DNA of 64,000 nt from an uncultured Christensenella sp. GTDB lineage: Bacteria; Bacillota; Clostridia; Christensenellales; Pumilibacteraceae. Position numbers and translations under genes: made by a program. The stretch spans positions 84,992 to 148,991 of the forward strand of contig CAJTTD010000003.1 of the NCBI GenBank assembly GCA_910579205.1, read 5' to 3'. Within the stretch, counting starts at the first letter, position 1, and the number at the start of each line of letters is the position of its first letter. Positions 57,961-64,000 of this stretch are shown here, piece after piece. The notes under the pieces are model-generated. The model ran no database searches. It was not told where the DNA came from and saw nothing but the letters and a program-made list of their open reading frames with translations.

Positions 57961-59718
57961 ATGTCAAGATCGAATAAAAATTCGCAATACACACTTAGGC
58001 GGCTGATGAAGTATCTAAAGCCGCACTCGGCGCTGCTCGTAATAGCGTTTTTATGCGCGGTGGTATCGGCTGCGGCGTCGCTACTCACGCCCGTGGTCAT
58101 AGGCGACGCGGTAGACTGCGCGACGGGCGCGGGCGCAGTCGATTTCAAAAGGCTCATGACGTATATCATAACGCTCGCCTGTCTTATAGGCGCGGTGCTC
58201 GTGTTTCAATGGCTAATGAACGTCTGCGCGCAGCGCACGGCGCATCTAACGGTGCGCGACGCGCGAAGAGACGGGTTCGCCGCGCTCGTAGACGCGCCGC
58301 TCGGCTATGTAGACTCGCACTCGCACGGCGACCTCGCAGCCAGGATATCGGTGGACGCCGACCAAATAGCCGACGGCATAGTCCAAGGCGCAACGCAGAT
58401 ATTCACGGGCGTAGTTACCATAGTCGGAACGCTCGTATTCATGATACGCATCAACTTGTGGATAGCGCTCGCCGTAGCGGGTCTTACCCCGCTGTCGCTG
58501 TTGGTGTCCTTTTTCGTAGCGCGCGGCTCGCACAAATACTTCACCGAGCAAACGCGAGTGCGCGGCGAGCTGTTTGACCGCACCGACGAAACGGTAAAAA
58601 ATCGCGCGCTCATCGCCGCATACGGCTACGCGCCGCGAGCCGAAAAAGCGTTTTCCAAGACCAACGCCGACCTCAAGCGTTGCGGCTTTAAAGCTACGTT
58701 TTACTCGTCGCTCGTCAATCCTTCCACGCGTCTCATAAACTCGCTCGTGTACGCCGTAGCCGCCGTAATGGGCACGGTGTACGCCGTAGAAGGCAACATG
58801 ACCGTAGGCGGAATAACAAAGCTGCTGCTGTACGCCAACCAGTTCGCCCGCCCGCTCAACGAGATAACGGGCGTGATAACAGAATTCCAAACGTCGCTCG
58901 CCGCGGCAAAACGCATACTCGACCTCACCGACGTAACGCCGCAAGACGACTGCGGTAAGGATCTCCCCCTCTGCGGAGATATACAAATACGCGATCTCGA
59001 TTTTTCGTACGTTGCCGAAAAACCGCTCATAAGCGACATGAACATTGCCGTCAAAAAAGGAACGCTCGTCGCCATAGTCGGGCGCACGGGCTGCGGCAAA
59101 ACAACGCTCATCAATCTGTTGATGCGCTTTTACGATCCCGACGACGGCAGCATACTGTTTGACGGCACTGACGCGAAAGAACTGTCGAGAAGTTCGGTGC
59201 GCAACAACTTCGGCATGGTGCTTCAAGACAGTTGGATATTTAAGGGCAGCGTGCGCGACAACATAGCGTACGGCAAACCCGACGCGACGGACGAAGAGAT
59301 AGCGGCGGCGGCAAAAGCCGCGCATATAGACGGATTTATAGAGCGTTTGCCCAACGGCTACGACACCGTTATAGACGATAACGACGGCATATCGCAAGGA
59401 CAAAAGCAGCTCATAAACATCGCACGCGTAATGCTCGTAGATCCGCCTATGCTCATACTCGACGAAGCAACGAGCAACATAGACACGCGCACCGAAAAAC
59501 GCGTCCAAGCCGCGTTCGACAACCTTTTGCGCCCCCAAGGCAAAGACAAAAAAACGGGCTTCGTAGTAGCGCACAGACTGTCTACCATAGTCAATGCCGA
59601 TATCATATTGGTAATGGACAAAGGCAAGATCATAGAGCGCGGCACACACAAAGAACTGCTCGAAAAGGGCGGCGCATATTCCGAGCTTTACAACGCGCAG
59701 TTTGCCGCAGCATCATAA
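57961..59718 (+). CDS. Heterodimeric ABC exporter, catalytic-site subunit
   Basis: A 585-residue half-transporter with a membrane domain (about 20-320) and ATPase domain. Walker A IVGRTGCGKTTL, Walker B MLILDEATSNID with the catalytic Glu, H-loop VVAHRLSTI. The signature is changed to GISQGQKQLINIA in place of LSGGQ, so the two subunits together make one competent and one impaired ATP site. AAGGGTGA lies before ATG 57961; an earlier in-frame ATG would overlap the previous gene. Substrate unknown; drugs, lipids or peptides are usual for the family. Confidence 0.95.
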   Translation: MSRSNKNSQYTLRRLMKYLKPHSALLVIAFLCAVVSAAASLLTPVVIGDAVDCATGAGAVDFKRLMTYIITLACLIGAVLVFQWLMNVCAQRTAHLTVRDARRDGFAALVDAPLGYVDSHSHGDLAARISVDADQIADGIVQGATQIFTGVVTIVGTLVFMIRINLWIALAVAGLTPLSLLVSFFVARGSHKYFTEQTRVRGELFDRTDETVKNRALIAAYGYAPRAEKAFSKTNADLKRCGFKATFYSSLVNPSTRLINSLVYAVAAVMGTVYAVEGNMTVGGITKLLLYANQFARPLNEITGVITEFQTSLAAAKRILDLTDVTPQDDCGKDLPLCGDIQIRDLDFSYVAEKPLISDMNIAVKKGTLVAIVGRTGCGKTTLINLLMRFYDPDDGSILFDGTDAKELSRSSVRNNFGMVLQDSWIFKGSVRDNIAYGKPDATDEEIAAAAKAAHIDGFIERLPNGYDTVIDDNDGISQGQKQLINIARVMLVDPPMLILDEATSNIDTRTEKRVQAAFDNLLRPQGKDKKTGFVVAHRLSTIVNADIILVMDKGKIIERGTHKELLEKGGAYSELYNAQFAAAS

Positions 59719-59748
59719 CGCCAAAACGAGCCGCAATACGGCATAAAT

Positions 59749-59775
59749 AAAACGGCTTTTTCGAGCCGTTTTTTG
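59749..59775 (+). terminator. Terminator of the ABC exporter operon
   Basis: AAAACGGCT and AGCCGTTTT form a perfect stem with a 9-nt loop region, followed by TTGC. Confidence 0.9.
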
Positions 59776-59867
59776 CTGTCATATAATAACGTTACGCGGC
59801 TAACAAAAACTTTGTTTTTGTGTTGCTGCCGCAACTCTGTCCACTAAACGCGAACAGTTGCCGTTAG

Positions 59868-59917
59868 TTGAAATACGGCGCAAATTTGCCTGTGCAAGCA
59901 CGCAAATTTACTTGTAT
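59868..59917. repeat. Dispersed 50-bp palindromic element, copy 2
   Basis: Second copy of the element at 38274-38323, in the same orientation relative to the plus strand, ending 10 bp before the SRAP gene stop region. Confidence 0.75.
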
Positions 59918-59926
59918 AACAGATAA

Positions 59927-60478
59927 CTATACGTTTGCACTGCCGCATTTACATGCGTTCAACGTCGGCATTTCCGAAGATAAAAGTTTGCGGGCGAATG
60001 CGCCGTCATACAGCCAATCGTCCGCTCTGTCTGCCGAAACGATGAGCGGCATGCGACTATGCACGGGCGAAACGCTCATGTTAGCCGCGGTAGTTATAAC
60101 GACGAACCTATAAGGCTCGCCGCCATCGGCTTCTTGCTCGCCGCCCAAAAAATCGAGCTGAACGAACCGCGTTCCGTTGCCGTCGATATCGCGCCTACAA
60201 AGCGCGCACAGCAGTATTTCTCCGCTGTTATTCGTGTAATAGAATTTTTGTTTGTTAGCGCTCCACTCGTAAAAACCGCGAGCTTTAACAATGCCGCGCC
60301 CGTTCTTGAACGCGCCGTCAAACTTGTACGTCAGAGTTTCCGCCCGCGCATTTACTATCTTGCGCTTGCCCGACAAAAAACCCCAGCGCATGGCAGACAC
60401 GCCGCTTGCACTCGTTACATCGTACTTGCCGTCGGGGTAAACATCCTTGCCGTCGCTGCCGTTAAAAGTACAGCACAT
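59927..60478 (-). CDS. SRAP-family protein (YedK/HMCES-like abasic-site shield)
   Basis: Forms a covalent link with abasic sites in single-stranded DNA. The 183-residue protein keeps the essential features: Cys2 exposed after Met removal (MCC), NARAET, RGFYEW with the Glu, and the catalytic His in VHSRMPL. It is shorter than the usual ~220 residues, with reduced N-terminal loops. It is downstream of trxA with an 8-bp gap. Confidence 0.92.
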   Translation of the reverse strand: MCCTFNGSDGKDVYPDGKYDVTSASGVSAMRWGFLSGKRKIVNARAETLTYKFDGAFKNGRGIVKARGFYEWSANKQKFYYTNNSGEILLCALCRRDIDGNGTRFVQLDFLGGEQEADGGEPYRFVVITTAANMSVSPVHSRMPLIVSADRADDWLYDGAFARKLLSSEMPTLNACKCGSANV

Positions 60479-60486
60479 CGCAAAAA

Positions 60487-60792
60487 CTAATCGATCTTAA
60501 ACGCGGCTTTGAGTTCTTCGAGCGGAGTAAGACCTATGAATTTGTTTATGATAACGCCGTCCTCGAATAACACGAGCGTGGGTATGCTGCTCACTTGGAA
60601 ATCGGCGGGCAGAACATCGTCTACGTCAACGTCTATCTTAACGAGTTTAACGTCTGTAGTGCGCGCAAGTTCTTCGGCAATGGGCGCTTGAGCGCGGCAC
60701 GGACCGCACCAGCTCGCCCAAAAATCGACGAGCGTTTTTCCCGTCGCCGTGATCTCGTTGAATTCTTGTACCGTGGGGTTTTGTTTGACCAT
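60487..60792 (-). CDS. trxA: Thioredoxin
   Basis: A 101-residue thiol-disulfide reductant. Active site WASWCGPCRAQAP; the cis-Pro loop ISSIPTLVLF. The Lys/Arg after CGPC is Arg, a small deviation. AGGAG lies before ATG 60792. It forms a two-gene unit with the SRAP gene. thioredoxin reductase is not nearby. Confidence 0.96.
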   Translation of the reverse strand: MVKQNPTVQEFNEITATGKTLVDFWASWCGPCRAQAPIAEELARTTDVKLVKIDVDVDDVLPADFQVSSIPTLVLFEDGVIINKFIGLTPLEELKAAFKID

Positions 60793-60849
60793 GATCGTCT
60801 CCTATTGTTCGATACTATTATTTGCAAAAAAACTCAAATGATAACATGT

Positions 60850-62262
60850 CTACATATCGGCGAGTTCGACCGCCGCGGCATAGTAAATATCGAAGTTTTT
60901 AAACAACTGTGTTATAGGGAAATTTTCGTCCGCTCTGTGCATATTGATATCGATGTCGAGCGGCGTGCAGCCGAATGCCACCGCATTGGGCAGTTCGCGC
61001 GCGTACGTTCCGCCGCCCGTCTTGAGCGGCGCTGTCATGTCGCCCGTCATCTTGCGATACACGCCGAGCAACGCTTTAATGAGCGGCGCGTCCTCGTCGA
61101 TGTAAAGATTGGGGTGGTAGTCGCATATCTCCGCTTTGCAGCCGAGCTTTTGCTCTATGACCGCCGCCACGTTTTGGGGCGTAACGCCGAGCGGCAAGCG
61201 GAAATCTATCATGAGCGTAAGCTCGTCCTTGCTAAACCATGCTTGCGACATGCACATGGTAAGCGCGCCGCTCTTGGGATCGTCCACAAACACGCCGAGC
61301 TTTTGCGCGGCTTGCGGCGTGCACAGCATGTCGTAAATACCGCATAGCTTGTCCGAGCCTATAGTGTCGTTGAGAGCGGCAAGCAGCCCCAGCGTTTTCC
61401 ACAGCGCATTGTCGCCTTTTTCGGGCGTAGAAGCATGCTCCGCCGTGCCGTTCGCGGTGAGCGTAACGCACTTGCCGTTTTCCACTTCGTAATCGGAAAA
61501 CTCAGCCGAAGCGCCGACTACGGCTTGCGCGAGCGGCGAGCGTTTAAACAGCTCGCTCGTAACAGCGCCGCCGCAAATATCTTTCAATCTTTTTTCGAGC
61601 GGGCTACCCGCCTTTATCTTTACGCTCGATCTGTCGGGAACGGCGTTGTAGCACTGCGCTCCGTCTATATGATCTATATTTGCGCCGAGCGCTTTGTCGG
61701 CGAAATGCAGCTTGACATGCGAAATGCCCTTTTCGCTGTTTATAACGGGGAACTCGGAATCGGGAACAAACGACATGACGGGTATCTCGCCGCCCGCAGA
61801 TATATACTTGCGTATGCACGAGCTGCCGCGTTCCTCGTCCGCGCCCACTATCAAGCGCACGCGACGCTTGAGCTTTAAGCCTTGCTCGCGCATGGCTTTC
61901 AGCGCATGCAAACACACGACTACCGAGCCTTTATCGTCGCCCACGCCGCGCCCGTATACCTTGCCGTTATTCACTTCCATTTTAAACGGATCGGTAGACC
62001 AACCGTTGCCCGCGGGAACTACGTCGAGATGAGCGAGTATGCCTATGCATTCTTTGCCCTCGCCTACCTCGGCATACGCACAAGCCCCGTCTATGATCTC
62101 CGCTTTAAGCCCGTAAGCCCGCGCTTTTTCAGTAAACCATTGGAGCGCGCGCAAGCACTGTTCGCCGTAAGGCGCGCCGTCCTTAGGCTCGCCGTACACG
62201 CTGGGTATTGCGACTATCTCGGATAGATCGCTCAATATAAGATGGGATAATGATTCGTCCAT
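60850..62262 (-). CDS. pepV: M20-family dipeptidase (PepV/Sapep type)
   Basis: A 470-residue Zn/Mn dipeptidase. Metal ligands: His in ILAHLDVVPAGNGW, Asp in YGRGVGDDKG, Glu-Glu in VGADEERGSS, Asp in FVPDSEFPV and a final His in GGGTYARELPNAVAFG context. The lid domain interrupts the catalytic domain at about 185-380, as in PepV. It cleaves a wide range of dipeptides, probably in the cytoplasm. ATG 62262 is where homology starts; the GGGGTGG upstream is a modest ribosome-binding site. Confidence 0.92.
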   Translation of the reverse strand: MDESLSHLILSDLSEIVAIPSVYGEPKDGAPYGEQCLRALQWFTEKARAYGLKAEIIDGACAYAEVGEGKECIGILAHLDVVPAGNGWSTDPFKMEVNNGKVYGRGVGDDKGSVVVCLHALKAMREQGLKLKRRVRLIVGADEERGSSCIRKYISAGGEIPVMSFVPDSEFPVINSEKGISHVKLHFADKALGANIDHIDGAQCYNAVPDRSSVKIKAGSPLEKRLKDICGGAVTSELFKRSPLAQAVVGASAEFSDYEVENGKCVTLTANGTAEHASTPEKGDNALWKTLGLLAALNDTIGSDKLCGIYDMLCTPQAAQKLGVFVDDPKSGALTMCMSQAWFSKDELTLMIDFRLPLGVTPQNVAAVIEQKLGCKAEICDYHPNLYIDEDAPLIKALLGVYRKMTGDMTAPLKTGGGTYARELPNAVAFGCTPLDIDINMHRADENFPITQLFKNFDIYYAAAVELADM

Positions 62263-62392
62263 GACCACCCCGCTTTCATGTTTGCTCGCGCTAAAGCGTT
62301 TATTCGCTTGCGTTTTCGGCACAAACATTCTATAATGATTATATTCTTAACGATTATACCATAAGCAAAATTATTTTGTCAAGGAGAGACAA

Positions 62393-63817
62393 ATGGTTCG
62401 CACAAGATTTGCACCGAGCCCCACGGGATACCTCCATATAGGCGGGCTGCGCACTGCGCTTTACGCATATCTGTTCGCCAAAAAGAACGGCGGCAAGTTT
62501 ATTCTTCGCATAGAAGACACCGATCAAACGCGCGAAAAAGAAGGCGCGGTCGATGTTATAATAAAAGCGCTTGACAAGGCGGGCATACGCTACGACGAAG
62601 GCCCTATAGTCGGCGGCGACTACGGTCCGTACGTTCAGTCCGAGCGCAAACAGATATACTTGGACTACGCGCAAAAACTGCTCGAGAGCGGCGACGCGTA
62701 CTGCTGTTTTTGCACCAAGGAGCGGCTCGCCGATCTTCACGAACACGGCGCGACCAAGTACGATAAAAAATGTTTGCACATGTCAAAGTCCGAAGTGCAA
62801 GAGCGCATAGCGCGCGGCGAACCGTACGTGATACGCCAAAACATACCCGAACACGGCTCAAGCACATATCACGACGAAGTATTCGGCGACGTTACCGTGG
62901 ACTTTTCCGATCTCGAGGACAATATCCTCATCAAGTCGGACGGCATGCCCACGTACAACTTCGCCAACGTTATAGACGATCACTTGATGGGCATTACGCA
63001 CTGCATACGCGGTGTGGAGTATCTCATGTCCACGCCCAAGTACAATCTTTTGTACGACGCGCTCGGCTGGGAACGCCCCGTATACATCCACTTGCAGCCG
63101 ATAATGCGCGACGCTACGCACAAGCTGAGCAAGCGCGACGGCGACGCGGGGTTTGAAGACTTTTTAAACAAGGGCTTCCTCCCCCAAGCGATAGTCAATT
63201 ATATAGCCCTTCTCGGCTGGAATCCCAAAAACAACCGCGAAAAACTCGACATGGACGAGCTTATCGAGCTGTTTTCCATAGACGGCTTGCAAAAATCGTC
63301 GTCCATATTCGACGAAGTAAAAATGCGCTGGCTCAACTCGCTGTACATTAAAGAACTATCGCCTATGGACTTTCACGACATGGCTATGCCCTATTACGAA
63401 AAACTGTACGCGGGACGAGATATCGACTACGCATATCTTTCGGAGCTTTTGCAGTCGCGCGTGGAAATACTGTCCGACATAAAAGAGCGCGCGGCGTTTT
63501 TGGACGCGTTCGACGGCAATGCGGAAAAGCCGTTCGATTTTACGCTGTTCGTCAATAAAAAATGGAAAACGGACGAAGCAATGGCAAAACAAATGATGGA
63601 CGGCTGCATAGCCGCTACCAAAAGCGACGACATATCCGCCGCGCTCAACAGTCTGGCGGAAGCCAACGGGCTGAAAAAAGGACAAGTACTGTGGATATAC
63701 CGCATAGCGCTTACGGGCGCGGCAGCCACTCCCGGCGGCGGCGAAGAAATGGTAAAACTGTTCGGCAAGGACGAAGCCTTGCGCCGTCTCGAAAAAGTAA
63801 AACGCGCGCTCGCATAA
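62393..63817 (+). CDS. gltX: Glutamyl-tRNA synthetase
   Basis: Class I synthetase, 474 residues. HIGH-like motif GYLHIGGLRTALY, KLSKRDGDAGFEDF as the KMSKS equivalent (KLSKR), and the C-terminal anticodon-binding helices. Whether it charges only tRNA-Glu or also tRNA-Gln (for transamidation) cannot be told; no glnS is in the window. AAGGAG lies 7 nt before ATG 62393. Confidence 0.97.
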   Translation: MVRTRFAPSPTGYLHIGGLRTALYAYLFAKKNGGKFILRIEDTDQTREKEGAVDVIIKALDKAGIRYDEGPIVGGDYGPYVQSERKQIYLDYAQKLLESGDAYCCFCTKERLADLHEHGATKYDKKCLHMSKSEVQERIARGEPYVIRQNIPEHGSSTYHDEVFGDVTVDFSDLEDNILIKSDGMPTYNFANVIDDHLMGITHCIRGVEYLMSTPKYNLLYDALGWERPVYIHLQPIMRDATHKLSKRDGDAGFEDFLNKGFLPQAIVNYIALLGWNPKNNREKLDMDELIELFSIDGLQKSSSIFDEVKMRWLNSLYIKELSPMDFHDMAMPYYEKLYAGRDIDYAYLSELLQSRVEILSDIKERAAFLDAFDGNAEKPFDFTLFVNKKWKTDEAMAKQMMDGCIAATKSDDISAALNSLAEANGLKKGQVLWIYRIALTGAAATPGGGEEMVKLFGKDEALRRLEKVKRALA

Positions 63818-63839
63818 AGCGCAAATATAAGGAGCAGTC

Positions 63840-64000
63840 ATGAACAAAACGGAAATATCCACCGACAAAGCGCCGAAAGCCATAGGTCCGTATTCTCAAG
63901 CCATAACCGTAAACGGCATGCTGTACGCGTCGGGTCAAATACCCATAGATCCCGCGAGCGGTCAAATAGTAAGCGACGACATCACGGCGCAGACCCGCCG
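63840..64000 (+). CDS. ridA: RidA-family enamine/imine deaminase, cut by the window end
   Basis: The first 53 residues of a YjgF/RidA protein: [31 protein letters not shown], the diagnostic N-terminal block. RidA hydrolyses reactive enamines/imines made by PLP enzymes, for instance during isoleucine synthesis. AAGGAG precedes ATG 63840, 22 bp after gltX, so it is likely co-transcribed. Confidence 0.95.
   Translation, partial: MNKTEISTDKAPKAIGPYSQAITVNGMLYASGQIPIDPASGQIVSDDITAQTR

Overview
The window reads as a chromosomal segment of an anaerobic, low-oxygen-adapted Firmicute (Bacillota), most likely an uncultured clostridium. This is inferred from gene content: a BofA-family protein, Mini-ribonuclease III next to thyX and rlmB, a reverse rubrerythrin, an archaeal-type prolyl-tRNA synthetase, LoaP, BspA-like leucine-rich lipoproteins, strong GGAGG ribosome-binding sites and textbook TTGACA-N17-TATAAT promoters. 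No species can be named from the sequence. Coding density is high, with about 65 genes, one tRNA, no insertion sequence and no CRISPR array.

Layout. 1-230: direct repeats. 0.2-11 kb: proS, bofA, two BspA-like lipoproteins, a CmpB-like membrane protein, and a minus-strand operon of an unknown protein, metA, pyk and a two-component system. 11.1-12.2 kb: a membrane protein and a divergent XRE regulator sharing three operators. 12.2-14.9 kb: a metal-efflux locus (ArsR/SmtB repressor, free-standing metal-binding domain, P-type ATPase). 14.9-16.4 kb: an AT-richer toxin-like/immunity-like gene pair at the 3' end of tRNA-Arg. 16.5-20 kb: MATE exporter, reverse rubrerythrin, isochorismatase-like hydrolase, thioesterase. 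20.1-29.2 kb: branched-chain amino acid genes (ilvBN, ilvD, leuCDB) with an orphan PTS IIC gene inside, then acpP. 29.3-33.5 kb: membrane-anchored protease and transglutaminase-like lipoprotein, arsR-ung, a small Cys-rich protein. 33.6-38.2 kb: mrnC-thyX-rlmB-tpiA-gpmI. 38.5-44.4 kb: DUF3737 protein with a PatB/MalY-type enzyme, flavin reductase, propeller-like protein, P-loop kinase, second MATE exporter. 44.5-51.9 kb: glycan genes (GH13 amylase/pullulanase-like lipoprotein, GH3 glycosidase) and a divergent RelA/SpoT-like protein. 52.3-59.7 kb: Sel1 protein, LoaP, DtxR-type regulator, dnaN, an 89-bp tandem repeat array and a heterodimeric ABC exporter. 59.9-64 kb: SRAP protein, thioredoxin, PepV-type dipeptidase, gltX and the start of a RidA gene.

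How the genes fit together. Much of the window is central metabolism and housekeeping. The Ilv/Leu set lacks ilvC, ilvE and leuA, which must be elsewhere if the pathway is complete. The amylase and GH3 genes suggest growth on alpha- and beta-linked glycans.

The most unusual signals are in initiation and regulation. At least five genes have a -10 hexamer ending 6-10 nt before the start codon and no ribosome-binding site, so they look leaderless. The rlmB frame has no ATG/GTG/TTG where its conserved N-terminus begins, but has a Shine-Dalgarno followed by ATA overlapping the thyX stop. An XRE operator exactly fills the 17-bp spacer of a perfect promoter. An 89-bp tandem array abuts the promoter of the ABC exporter.
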